Assembly: GCF_000718135.1 (NCBI RefSeq)
Contig: NZ_JOEM01000004.1
Span: forward strand, 124,001 to 188,000
Direction: 5' to 3'
Source of the DNA: Streptomyces cyaneofuscatus
GTDB lineage: Bacteria > Actinomycetota > Actinomycetes > Streptomycetales > Streptomycetaceae
Length of the DNA: 64,000 nucleotides
Of the stretch, positions 1 through 7,835 are shown piece after piece. Every line of letters starts with the position of its first letter. Position 1 is the first letter of the stretch. The notes below the pieces were generated by a model. It ran no database searches, was not told the DNA's origin, and worked only from the letters and a program-made list of their open reading frames with translations. Made by a program: the position numbers and the translations under genes.

Positions 1-278
1 CTGGTGCGAACCCCGAACCGTTGAACGTGACACTGCCCGTGGCCGCTCAGGGGGCCACGCGGTCGTTGTTCTCGGTTCACCTGGAATCGGACTCGGCTCA
101 CGGCGAGGGAGCCCGGAACGGCATAGCCCTGATTCTGCCGTCGATGGGCACAGCCAAGATCTCCCGGATTCGGCTGAACACGCCATCGGGCACGACCAGC
201 AACATGCTGACGAACTCCCCGATTGACTTCCGGACCGGCGACTTCTTGACGATCTCCGGCACCTACGAGATCGCCTGA
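1..278 (+). CDS. Phage tail protein, C-terminal fragment (cut by window edge)
   Basis: The frame is open from the left edge, so only the last ~91 residues of a gene starting outside the window are seen. A TTG at 21 is the first possible start but has no ribosome binding site, so it is probably internal. The segment is beta-rich and Ser/Thr/Gly-rich with no Cys, as in C-terminal head or receptor domains of tail fibres. It ends shortly before a terminator hairpin and two recognisable tail-fibre genes. Assignment to the tail region rests mainly on position and composition; I do not recognise a specific family. Confidence 0.5.
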   Translation, partial: GANPEPLNVTLPVAAQGATRSLFSVHLESDSAHGEGARNGIALILPSMGTAKISRIRLNTPSGTTSNMLTNSPIDFRTGDFLTISGTYEIA

Positions 279-296
279 CCTCTGCTCGCCCGCGCG

Positions 297-326
297 CCCC
301 GAGGCCATGTGCCGTCGGGGTCTTTT
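297..326 (+). terminator. Rho-independent terminator after the first tail gene
   Basis: CCCCGA (297-302) pairs with TCGGGG (315-320), followed by a short T-rich run. It lies 19 bases after the stop of the preceding gene and just before the ribosome binding site of the next. Confidence 0.6.
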
Positions 327-346
327 CATGATCGAAAGGCAGGAAC

Positions 347-1658
347 ATGAGTCGTCACCTCTTCGGCCTTTCGGCCGCCGACCTGGCCATGGAGAAGGTC
401 GGCGACGAAGTCCGGCTCCGCGCGGCAGCCGTCGGCACCGTATGGGACGCCCTCGTGGGCGGGAACCAGGTCACCGACCTGACCGATCTGAGCGGCACCC
501 CGATCACTCAGGTCACCGCCGACACCGAAGCGGCCCTGGGCTTCTACGGCCCTGACGCCGTCAGCACGGTCTACGTCGACTTCGGGTACTCGCGGCGTTT
601 CCTCATGATGGCCGTCGACCTGGGAGACCAGATCGACGGCCTCACGGTGAACAAGCTGGACCTCCTCGGCGGCACGATGCTGGGGCCGATCATCACCAGC
701 GGTGCCCCCACCGTCTCCGGCGAGGCCGTGAACAAGGCGTACACGGACTTCCAGATCGCCTCCGGGGAACACGGCCACCCTCAACTCCTCGAAGGCGTAC
801 GCGGACGCACAGGCGGCTCTGAAGGTCTCCAAGACCGGCGACAGCATGTCGGGTCCGCTGAGCCTGCCCGGGAACCCCGTGAACGCTCTCCACGCCGCCA
901 CGAAGCAGTACGTGGACTCCGTGGCGGGCGGAGGCGGAGGAGCGATCTCCTCGGTCAACGGGCAGACGGGCGTGGTCGTCCTCATGGCTGCCAACGTCGG
1001 AGCCCTCGCCACCACAGCTCGCGGTGCCGTCAACGGAGTCGCCTCGCTCGACTCCGGGACCAAGGTCCCCACCGCGCAGATCCCCGATCTCACGAGCACC
1101 TACCTGGCCTTCGAGGACCAGTGGGGCAACCAGGCGGGCCCGGCCGACCAGGGCCTGATCTCGTGGTCCTTCGACCCGTCGGCCGCTGTGAACTCCTCGG
1201 CTCCCGTGGGCGGGTCGGTCTACCTGGTGAAGGTCTACCTCCGGAAGGCCGCCACGATCTCGAAGGTCGTCCTCCACACGGTGGCAGCCGGCTCAGGGCT
1301 CACGGCCAATCAGAACTTCGCCGGGGTCTACACCACCAGCGGCACCAGGGTGGGCGTCACGGCTTCCCAGAGCAGCTCGTGGACCACCACGAACAACACG
1401 CTGGCGATGACCCTCACGAGCCCGTACAGCGCCTCGGCCGGGGCCTACTACGTGGCGTTCGTGGCCAACGGCTCGGTGCGCCCCGGCTTCGTCTCGGGCT
1501 CGAACCTCGGCTCGGTCCGCACATCGGGCAACGCGAACCTCGCCTCCGGCGGCTACCGGTACTGCATCGGCGCCACCGGCCAGACCTCGCTGCCCACCAA
1601 TCTCAGCATCGGCTCAGCCACCCCGGACGCGAACGCGTACTGGGTCGGCGTGGCCTGA
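347..1658 (+). pseudogene. Phage tail fibre / receptor-binding protein, frameshifted
   Basis: Starts at ATG 347 after an AGGCAGG-type ribosome binding site. The N-terminal ~140 residues read in one frame up to about 766. The coherent protein then continues in the +1 frame, through the SGPLSLPGNPVNALHAATK tail-fibre signature and an SVNGQTGVV repeat, to a Ser/Gly/Thr-rich receptor-binding-like C-terminus ending at 1658. The shift falls in a GGGG run at 764-767, where one G fewer restores a ~436-residue protein. The N-terminal half resembles actinophage tail proteins. The original frame happens to stay open into the next gene, but that translation is Arg-rich noise. It is either a real lesion or a sequencing indel. 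Confidence 0.75.
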
Positions 1659-1675
1659 CCGAAGGGAGCAGCCCC

Positions 1676-3718
1676 ATGGCGCTGCCCGCCAACTACTCCA
1701 CGGTGCCCGTCTTCGGCCGGTACATCGACTTCGCCGGGGCCCCGGCCCAGGGCACAGTCACCTTCGAGCCGTCGCTGAAGTACGTGAAGGACCCCGGCGC
1801 GGACGTCCTGATCCTGTCGACCGCACTCGTGGCGACGCTGGACGGGACGGGTGCCTTCAGCATCGAGATCCCGGCCACGGATGACCCGGATGTCACGCCG
1901 AGCGGCTTCACCTGGAACGTCACCGAACACCTCAACGGCAGGACGTGGCGGACCTTCTCCATCTCGGTACCGCAGAGCACTCCGGCTCCCGGCATCGACC
2001 TGGTCGCGGTCGCCCCCGTTCTCCCTGCGGACCAGGTCTCGAATTTCGTCACGTCGGTGGACGGGCAGACCGGGGACGTGAATCTGGTGGGGCTCTATGC
2101 CCCGCTCGACGACGGCGGAAAGATCCCGCTGGACACCGTCCCGGAGATCGTCGGAGGAGTTCTCTCGGTCAACGGGGCCTCCGGCGTTCTCCTGATCGGT
2201 GCGGCCGACATAGGCGCGCTGCCGGTCTCCGGCGGCACCTTGTCCGGCCCTCTGACGCTGGCCGCCGATCCGACCGACCCGTTCCAGGCCGCCACCAAGG
2301 CGTACGTGGACGCAGCGGTCGATGGAGTCGACGTACCTGTGGCCTCGGTCAACGGCCAGGTCGGGGCGGTCAGCCTGACGGCCTCCGGCCTCGGGGCCCT
2401 CGTGGCCGCCTCGAACCTCTCGGATGTCACAACCCCGGGTACCGCCCGTACGAACCTCGGTCTCGGCGACTCCGCCACCAAGAACACAGGCACCTCAGCG
2501 GGCACCGTGGCGGCCGGAGACGACGGCCGGCTCACGGGAGCCGCACAGAAGAGTGCGAACCTCTCGGACCTGGCGAGCGCTTCGACGGCCCGGACGAACC
2601 TTGGCCTCGCTCCCTCGGCCACCGCGGCCTTCGGCAGCACAGCAGGCACGGTCGCAGCCGGGGACGACGCGAGGATCACTGGCGCAGCTCAGAAGGCGTC
2701 CAACCTCTCCGACCTCGGGAACATCCCCAGTGCTCGGGTCAACCTCGGTCTGGGCGGAGCGGCGGTCCTGAACGTCGGTACGGGGCCCGGGGACGTCTCT
2801 GCGGGCGACGGCCCGGCCTCCGTCATCGGGCTCCACGTCGCCGCGAGCGACCCGCACGGCGACCGCTCGTACGCCGACGGAAAGTTTCTCCCGCTCACCG
2901 GCGGCACAGTCACCGGAAGCTTGACGGTCACCGGCACGACCCAGAGCGCGACCGTTCAGGGGAGCACGACCTCCAGCGGGAACCTCACGCTCTCGACCAC
3001 GTCCCACAGCACCAAGGGCAAGGTCCTGCTGGGGTCCGGCGGTATCCAGTACGACGAGACCGCGAACGGTCTGACCATCAACACGACCACGGCCGAGACG
3101 AACGGGATCCGCCTGCGCGGCGGAGACGTCTTCGTCGAGTCCACGAGCATCGTCGACCCGACTCACCTTCGGCTCTCCAACGAGGGAATCTCCTTCGAGG
3201 GCGAACCGGGGTCGGTCTCCAATCTCACGAGCATCGGCGTGCCCTCAGCAGGTCTCGTCATCAACGGCAACGTCCAGGTGAACGGCGCCTTCTCCGCGAG
3301 CGGGGCGGGCAGCAGCAGGACCGTCCGGAAGACGGCCGACCAGTCGGTCACGTCCTCCACCACGCTGGTCAACGACTCCCATCTGATTCTTCCCGTTGCG
3401 GCAAACGCCACGTACACCCTGTTCCTGATGTGCGTGTTCTCCGGCGGCACCACGGGCGACATCAAGTTCTCGTGGAGCGTGCCGAGCGGCACCGTCCTGC
3501 GTTGGGTCGATCAGACGGGGGCATCAGGCCTCGCCGCTGACCTGGACGTCTACTCGGCTCCCGGCGGCACGACTCAGGTCGGCTTCCAGATCTGGGCCAC
3601 GGTGGTCACCTCCGGGACGGCGGGCACCATCCAGTTCCGCTGGGCCCAGAACGCCTCCGACGCCACGGCCACCATCGTGCGGGCCAACTCGCACCTGTGC
3701 CTGGACCGCGTGGCCTAG
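1676..3718 (+). CDS. Phage tail fibre protein with collagen-like/NLSD repeats
   Basis: 680 residues from ATG 1676, preceded by AAGGGAG. Residues ~1-110 form an N-terminal module, probably for attachment. Next come SVDGQTGDV and SVNGQVGAV tail-fibre motifs and an SGPLTL...AATKAYVD signature near residues 190-212. Three degenerate 48-residue repeats beginning NLSD(V/L) start near 247, and a beta-rich C-terminus (~480-680) is the likely host-recognition domain. It lies 17 bases after the frameshifted fibre and shares its central motifs, so the two are probably consecutive fibre subunits. Family assignment is firm for a tail fibre; the receptor is unknown. Confidence 0.85.
   Translation: MALPANYSTVPVFGRYIDFAGAPAQGTVTFEPSLKYVKDPGADVLILSTALVATLDGTGAFSIEIPATDDPDVTPSGFTWNVTEHLNGRTWRTFSISVPQSTPAPGIDLVAVAPVLPADQVSNFVTSVDGQTGDVNLVGLYAPLDDGGKIPLDTVPEIVGGVLSVNGASGVLLIGAADIGALPVSGGTLSGPLTLAADPTDPFQAATKAYVDAAVDGVDVPVASVNGQVGAVSLTASGLGALVAASNLSDVTTPGTARTNLGLGDSATKNTGTSAGTVAAGDDGRLTGAAQKSANLSDLASASTARTNLGLAPSATAAFGSTAGTVAAGDDARITGAAQKASNLSDLGNIPSARVNLGLGGAAVLNVGTGPGDVSAGDGPASVIGLHVAASDPHGDRSYADGKFLPLTGGTVTGSLTVTGTTQSATVQGSTTSSGNLTLSTTSHSTKGKVLLGSGGIQYDETANGLTINTTTAETNGIRLRGGDVFVESTSIVDPTHLRLSNEGISFEGEPGSVSNLTSIGVPSAGLVINGNVQVNGAFSASGAGSSRTVRKTADQSVTSSTTLVNDSHLILPVAANATYTLFLMCVFSGGTTGDIKFSWSVPSGTVLRWVDQTGASGLAADLDVYSAPGGTTQVGFQIWATVVTSGTAGTIQFRWAQNASDATATIVRANSHLCLDRVA
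2414..2800 (+). repeat. Tandem 144-bp degenerate repeats inside the tail fibre
   Basis: Copies begin at about 2414, 2558 and 2702 (exact 144-base period; the third is partial). Each encodes NLSD(V/L)...(A/S)ARxNLGLG, followed in the first two by AGTVAAGDD(G/A)R(L/I)TGAAQK. Such repeats usually build trimeric beta-helical fibre shafts. Confidence 0.8.
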
Positions 3719-3782
3719 CTGAACCTGATGTTCGCCACTCACCAGGTGCGAAAACTCGCCTCCTGTGGCACCCGGCGCCATC

Positions 3783-3788
3783 TATGGT
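3783..3788 (+). promoter_or_regulatory. Candidate -10 of a leaderless promoter for the HNH-like gene
   Basis: TATGGT (TAnnnT) ends six bases before ATG 3795, the spacing expected when transcription starts at the A of the start codon. No Shine-Dalgarno sequence is present. I do not see a convincing -35. Confidence 0.4.
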
Positions 3789-3794
3789 CCTGAC

Positions 3795-4538
3795 ATGGCC
3801 AAGGTGTGTGTCTTCTGCGGGGGGACTCCGCTGACCAAAGAGCACGTCCTCCCGCGCTGGCTGAAGGTGGCGCTAGATCCGTCCGTCCGTAGGTTCAGAT
3901 ACATCCGGCTGAGTGGCGGGGGCTTCCAGCGGCACGATGCTCCGCCTCTGAACGATCAGGTCAAGGTGGTCTGCTCGGGTTGCAACAGCGGCTGGATGAA
4001 CCAGCTTGAGGAAGGTGTCAGGCATTTTCTGCCTGCCCTGATCCAAGGCAAACCCTGCGTTCTCGACGCTCGGGCCCAGCGGGCGCTGGCCGCCTGGGCG
4101 CTGAAGACGCTGCTCATGTTCCAGTACACGCATCGCCCCGAGGTGCGCGCTGTCATCCCAGCAGGAGACTTCGCCGCGCTCCACACCCGTCGTCAGCCAA
4201 CAGAGTCCATGCTCGGGCGTCTTGGGTTCATGAACTACCCGCCAGACGACTCAGAACCGCTGGTGGACACACTGTGTCAGGGGTACGGCACCACGGAACT
4301 GGGAGGCGTCGCCTGGATAGGCACCTTGAAGATCGGCTGCATGGTGGTGCAGATAATCCGCGCCCCCGATGTGGCCGACGGATACAAACTGACCCCCTTC
4401 GAGGCTCTGCCCTCACTGCGCCCCATGTGGCCTCCGGAGGGCCCCATCAAGTGGCCGCTCGTAGCTGCGATCCCGCCGGAGCTGATGACCGCCCTGGCGC
4501 TGCCCGAAAGTCTCGACCTCAACACCATGCCCGGATAG
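3795..4538 (+). CDS. HNH-like zinc-finger protein (prophage cargo)
   Basis: 247 residues. The N-terminus has CVFCGG (Cys5, Cys8), a KEHVLPRWL segment (Glu16-His17) and CSGCNSGWM (Cys60, Cys63, Asn64). This spacing is typical of zinc-supported HNH-type folds, in which the EH pair sits on the first strand. The remainder is mostly alpha/beta with no recognised domain. Nuclease activity is inference; related proteins are often just called HNH or zinc-ribbon hypothetical proteins. ATG 3795 is preferred over 3765 because homologous-looking sequence begins there and a -10-like hexamer lies just upstream. It sits between tail fibre and lysis genes, a classic position for phage cargo. Base composition is visibly less GC-rich than its neighbours. 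Confidence 0.6.
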   Translation: MAKVCVFCGGTPLTKEHVLPRWLKVALDPSVRRFRYIRLSGGGFQRHDAPPLNDQVKVVCSGCNSGWMNQLEEGVRHFLPALIQGKPCVLDARAQRALAAWALKTLLMFQYTHRPEVRAVIPAGDFAALHTRRQPTESMLGRLGFMNYPPDDSEPLVDTLCQGYGTTELGGVAWIGTLKIGCMVVQIIRAPDVADGYKLTPFEALPSLRPMWPPEGPIKWPLVAAIPPELMTALALPESLDLNTMPG

Positions 4539-4571
4539 GTGAAATCGATCGCCCCGTGATCCGAGCGCCGT

Positions 4572-4577
4572 TACCGT
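4572..4577 (+). promoter_or_regulatory. Candidate -10 of a leaderless promoter for the HEPN gene
   Basis: TACCGT (TAnnnT) ends seven bases before ATG 4585 and no Shine-Dalgarno is visible, so the transcript may start at the ATG. The -35 region is not recognisable. Confidence 0.4.
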
Positions 4578-4584
4578 CCCCTTC

Positions 4585-5520
4585 ATGGATGATTCCCTCT
4601 CCTTCGAGAGCTTCTTTGAGGGCGCGAAGAAGGCAGCCCATAGGGCAATGGATGATCACGGCCGCTCAGAGCACGACGAGTTCGCACTCCACGCCGGTGT
4701 CGCGGTCGAGAAGCTCGCTAAGGCGGTTCTGGTATCCAAGAACCCCCTCTACATCGCAGAGATACGCAATGCGGACATGATGTTGTACCTCGGCAACCAT
4801 CTCCAGTTGCCCGCCGAAAAGGTCCGCACCGCCGGGGCCAAGGAGGCCATCGCGCGCCTGCGGAGGATCGGTGTGCTTCCCCAGCAGGATCCTCAGCTTG
4901 ACCTGCTGATCGAGATGCGTAATGGCGCGGCCCACGCAACGCCTGACAGCACCTTGGCCAAGGGGATGATCTCCCCCCTAGCCCGGACTATCGAGACAAT
5001 GCTTGGCGATCTCGGCACACCACTGGCCGGGTTCTGGGAGCGTTGGACGAAGGCCGTCCAGGACGCAGTGAACGAGCAGGAGGACCAGGTCTTCCGCGAC
5101 GTGCACCTCCGTATCGCCCAGGCCCGGCACGCGTTCGAGGACAGGTTCATAGGCCTCCCCCCGGAAATTAAGGAGCAGCTCCTGAAGTCGCCTCAGCCTC
5201 GGGCAGAAGAGCACTGGATCCGGGAGTTGCAGATCAGGGACCACGGCGTCGTTGTCCTCAAGTCCGCGAGCGGCACCTGTCCCGCCTGCGGCGGGGAGGG
5301 TCTCCTGGCATTCGAACCAGTTGCGTTTACGCCTGGTGCAACGACATTCAAGGCAACTGGCTTCGGCTGCTACCTGTGCTCCTTCGAGGTGAGCGGTTCA
5401 GACGAGCTGACGGTGTTGCGCGAGGCCCACGTCCCCGACCTCATGAACTCTATGACCGTCACTCACGGCCGGACCTCGCCCCCGGAAGATCTAGCAATGG
5501 GCGAGCCCCAGGCAGGCTGA
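4585..5520 (+). CDS. HEPN-domain protein with C-terminal zinc ribbon (prophage cargo, possible defence RNase)
   Basis: 311 residues. The helical N-terminus (~1-150) carries VEKLAKAVLV and the motif R112-N113-G-A-A-H117, the RNxxxH signature of HEPN RNases. A charged helical linker follows, then a zinc ribbon with Cys232/Cys235 and Cys262/Cys265. HEPN proteins commonly cut RNA in abortive infection, toxin-antitoxin and CRISPR-linked systems; a prophage could use this one against competing phages. The substrate and any partner are unknown. The preceding HNH-like gene, 46 bases upstream and also without a Shine-Dalgarno, is the only candidate partner. A strong hairpin follows the stop. Confidence 0.65.
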   Translation: MDDSLSFESFFEGAKKAAHRAMDDHGRSEHDEFALHAGVAVEKLAKAVLVSKNPLYIAEIRNADMMLYLGNHLQLPAEKVRTAGAKEAIARLRRIGVLPQQDPQLDLLIEMRNGAAHATPDSTLAKGMISPLARTIETMLGDLGTPLAGFWERWTKAVQDAVNEQEDQVFRDVHLRIAQARHAFEDRFIGLPPEIKEQLLKSPQPRAEEHWIRELQIRDHGVVVLKSASGTCPACGGEGLLAFEPVAFTPGATTFKATGFGCYLCSFEVSGSDELTVLREAHVPDLMNSMTVTHGRTSPPEDLAMGEPQAG

Positions 5521-5530
5521 TCCACATCTC

Positions 5531-5560
5531 GAAGGCCCCGGCGCTACAGCCGGGGCCTTC
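5531..5560 (+). terminator. Strong hairpin terminator separating cargo from lysis cassette
   Basis: A 12-bp perfect stem GAAGGCCCCGGC / GCCGGGGCCTTC with a six-base loop, 10 bases after the HEPN stop and without a T-run. Confidence 0.75.
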
Positions 5561-5615
5561 GCATGTCTAGACCCGCGCCGGATCTTCCTGCGCACACTCA
5601 CGCAAGGAGGTCCCC

Positions 5616-5963
5616 TTGGCCCACAACATGCTCTGGGCCATAGCCGCCGCTGAAGGCGCAGGCGCAGGACCTGACATCGGCAAGATGATCGGCCAGCTCC
5701 TCCAGTACGGCGTGGTCGGCCTGATCGTGGTCCTGCTGATCCTCGGCGTGCTCGTACCGAAGTGGGCGATGAACAACCTCATCGCCGACAAGGACGGATG
5801 GCGGGCGGCCTACGAGACCGAACGGGACGCGCACCAGGCCACTCGGCAACAGCTCGCAGCCGCCCAGGCCAGCGCCGAGGTCGCCACCGAACAGGGGCAG
5901 GCCATGGTCCGTCTCCTCGAAGAGTTCGGACACCGGCCCCAGACCGCCCCCAGGAGTGCCTGA
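5616..5963 (+). CDS. Small phage membrane protein with coiled-coil tail (lysis cassette)
   Basis: 115 residues from TTG 5616, which has an ideal AAGGAGG (5604-5610). The first in-frame ATG (5628) would lose that spacing. One transmembrane helix spans about residues 27-48, followed by a charged, Ala/Gln-rich helical region likely to form a coiled coil. Proteins of this architecture sit just before the endolysin in many actinophages and are proposed holin or spanin-like factors; the role here is inferred from position. The stop overlaps the next ATG (TGATG). Confidence 0.6.
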   Translation: MAHNMLWAIAAAEGAGAGPDIGKMIGQLLQYGVVGLIVVLLILGVLVPKWAMNNLIADKDGWRAAYETERDAHQATRQQLAAAQASAEVATEQGQAMVRLLEEFGHRPQTAPRSA

Positions 5964-6190
5964 TGTGGCCCTTCACCCGACGTAGTCACGAGTCTCCCGA
6001 GTCAGAGACCGCGAAGAGGGCCGCCGAGAAGTCCCTCCACGAGGCACAGTCCCGGAGCCCCGAGTCCGAGGCGCAGTTCCACGAGAGCCGCCGGGTGAAG
6101 GAGCAGCTCAAGGCCCACAACAGGGCCAACGCCTACAGCGACTTCATCGAGGGCATCGTCCTCGGCCGGCTCAACGACAGCCGTTCGTAA
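5963..6190 (+). CDS. Small charged phage protein of the lysis cassette
   Basis: 75 residues starting at ATG 5963, which overlaps the previous stop, so it is translationally coupled. It begins MWPFTRR and is a single highly charged helix with repeated Ser-Pro-Glu-Ser-Glu. No membrane segment or known catalytic motif is visible. Similar short MWPF/MRR-type proteins are common next to actinophage endolysins, but their function is unknown. Confidence 0.6.
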   Translation: MWPFTRRSHESPESETAKRAAEKSLHEAQSRSPESEAQFHESRRVKEQLKAHNRANAYSDFIEGIVLGRLNDSRS

Positions 6191-6199
6191 GGAGGCCCC

Positions 6200-6520
6200 G
6201 TGCTCTACACCGTCACCCTGTACGCCCTGCTGATCACCGGCCTGGCCGCCTCGATCGGCTTCCTGGCCATGCACCGGCCCCGGCGCTTCTTCCGCAAGGT
6301 CGAGATCAACGCCTCGTGGTGGGTCATCATCGTGGGCCTCTGGTACGCGCGCTCCCTCGTGCTCCTGGGGATCCGCGGCGCCCGGCCAGAGCACGCGTGG
6401 TGGGACATCCTGCTGTCCCTCGGCCTGCTCGCCGCGATAGACGCGCTTCTCCTGGTCCGCTTCTTCTCCTACCTCCGGTACCTGCGAGACCACCCCAAGG
6501 ATCCGTCCACGACCATCTGA
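6200..6520 (+). CDS. Small multi-spanning membrane protein, holin candidate
   Basis: 106 residues from GTG 6200 with GGAGG at 6191-6195. Three hydrophobic stretches (about residues 2-24, 39-58 and 68-90) suggest a three-pass membrane protein with a charged C-terminus. Together with size and position immediately before the endolysin this fits a class I-like holin, but there is no sequence signature to prove it. The preceding one-pass protein could instead be the holin. Confidence 0.55.
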   Translation: MLYTVTLYALLITGLAASIGFLAMHRPRRFFRKVEINASWWVIIVGLWYARSLVLLGIRGARPEHAWWDILLSLGLLAAIDALLLVRFFSYLRYLRDHPKDPSTTI

Positions 6521-6533
6521 ACCGCCTCTCCTC

Positions 6534-6564
6534 GCCCCTCGACCATCGGTCGCAGGGGGCTTTC
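6534..6564 (+). terminator. Hairpin terminator before the endolysin
   Basis: GCCCC...GGGGC outer arms enclose CGACC-atc-GGTCG, followed by TTT. It sits 13 bases after the membrane protein stop and may modulate read-through into the lysin. Confidence 0.6.
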
Positions 6565-6594
6565 TCATGCCCGCTCACGCCCATGGAGACCACC

Positions 6595-7464
6595 GTGTCC
6601 GACCTCTGGATGCCCGGTGCCGAGAGATTCTCGATCGGCAACACCGCCCCCACCGACGGGGGCCCCGCAAAGGTCATCGCCCACATCACCTGGGACCGGA
6701 ACGCCACCAAGGCGAAGCCCCAGGACCTGGTGCCCTACGCCAATCTCCGCTCGTACTTCGGGGACAACGTCTCCGGCCGGGCCGTCGCTCCCCACCTGCT
6801 GTGGGATCCGTTCACCGGCAAGGTCGTCCAGTTCTTCCCCGCGAACTCCCGCTCCCTGTCCTTGTCGGACCGCGCCGGGGGCACCCGGACCAACCGGGCC
6901 GGCTCGGTCGTGATTCAGGTGGAGGCGCTCTTCTTCCCCTGGTGTCGCGTGAAGGGCAAGGCTTACGAGTCCCTCGTGGACACGCCCTGCAAGGGCTGGG
7001 ACGAGCTGCACGACTGGGTGGCGTCCTGGGGCGTCGCCAGCTCCTGGCCGATGGGGAAGCCCGCGGGCTTCGTCTCGAAGCGGGACGAGCAGATCTGGCG
7101 GACGCGGAGCGGCTGGTATGGGCACAGTCAGGTCCCGGAGAACGACCACACGGACCCCGGCACCTGGGCTGATTTCACCGTCAACACGGTGAAGCCTGCA
7201 TTGGTCCCCCTCCCGGGCACGTCCTTCTTCATGAACGGCTCGAAGCCCGCCCTGGGCAAGTCCAGCTCGATCTTCACCGCCATGGGCCAGCGGCTCGTGG
7301 CGGAGGGCTGCGGCCTCTACAAGGAGGGGCCCGGCCCGAAGCTGGGTCAGGCCGACATCGACTCGTACGAGAAGTTCCAGCGGAAGCTGGGGTACACCGG
7401 CTCAGCCGCCAAGTGGCCTCCCGGACCGGCCTCCTGGTCGGAACTTCAGGTGCCTTGGTCCTGA
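6595..7464 (+). CDS. Phage endolysin, amidase type with peptidoglycan-binding C-terminus
   Basis: 289 residues. GTG 6595 is chosen because GGAGA (6585-6589) lies at ideal distance; ATG 6583 is the alternative. The catalytic part (~1-200) begins with an HITWDRN segment and contains WYGHSQVPENDHTDPG (His177, His185), the pattern of zinc-dependent N-acetylmuramoyl-L-alanine amidases. Residues ~213-289 form a separate module (FTAMGQRLVAEGC, DIDSYEKFQRKLGY) found in many Streptomyces peptidoglycan-binding or chitin-active enzymes. It would cleave host murein for phage release. It is the last rightward gene before a very strong terminator. Assignment to actinophage endolysins is confident, exact fold less so. 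Confidence 0.85.
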   Translation: MSDLWMPGAERFSIGNTAPTDGGPAKVIAHITWDRNATKAKPQDLVPYANLRSYFGDNVSGRAVAPHLLWDPFTGKVVQFFPANSRSLSLSDRAGGTRTNRAGSVVIQVEALFFPWCRVKGKAYESLVDTPCKGWDELHDWVASWGVASSWPMGKPAGFVSKRDEQIWRTRSGWYGHSQVPENDHTDPGTWADFTVNTVKPALVPLPGTSFFMNGSKPALGKSSSIFTAMGQRLVAEGCGLYKEGPGPKLGQADIDSYEKFQRKLGYTGSAAKWPPGPASWSELQVPWS

Positions 7465-7474
7465 TCCCTCCCAA

Positions 7475-7516
7475 CGAAGCGCCCCCTCCCGGCAACAGTC
7501 GGGAGGGGGCGCTTCG
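7475..7516. terminator. Bidirectional terminator between convergent genes
   Basis: A 17-bp perfect stem (7475-7491 with 7500-7516) with an 8-base loop, lying between the endolysin on the plus strand and a small gene on the minus strand. Confidence 0.9.
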
Positions 7517-7521
7517 TGCGT

Positions 7522-7779
7522 CTAGCCGCCGTTCTTGCTCTCCAGCCACTCCGTGTAGTTGTACGAAGCGCTGCTGCCCTGCTTGCCGGGCGAGATCCTC
7601 AGATACGCCATTGACGTCGGGTGACCTCGGTTGAGGTGCGCCTCGGTCAGGACATAGGGCTGTCCGCCGATACGGAAGCCGATACTGCCGTCGGGAAAGG
7701 CTGAGACGTGGATCTCCCGGCCATCGGGAAGCCTGATCGGATCGGCCCTGAAGTGCGGCTCGTGGGACTGACCGGCCAT
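7522..7779 (-). CDS. Hypothetical 85-residue protein
   Basis: Acidic/basic mixed small soluble protein (MAGQSHEPHFRADPIRLPD...). It has PDGREIHVSAFPDGSIGFRIGG, a beta-hairpin-like segment, but no Cys, no membrane segment and no recognised domain. It converges on the endolysin across the strong bidirectional terminator, so it belongs to the edge cargo rather than to the late phage operon. Coding potential is supported by third-position GC bias and a clean ATG start. Confidence 0.6.
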   Translation of the reverse strand: MAGQSHEPHFRADPIRLPDGREIHVSAFPDGSIGFRIGGQPYVLTEAHLNRGHPTSMAYLRISPGKQGSSASYNYTEWLESKNGG

Positions 7780-7835
7780 ACAGACCTCCGGGTCATACTG
7801 CTCAATTCGGAGAACCCAGAATAGCTGGAACGCCC

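Noticed and set aside
347..3718. A continuous 1123-codon frame across both tail-fibre genes
   Set aside because: Its middle part is Arg/Gly/Pro-rich noise in the wrong frame; the real proteins use two frames plus a new ATG at 1676.
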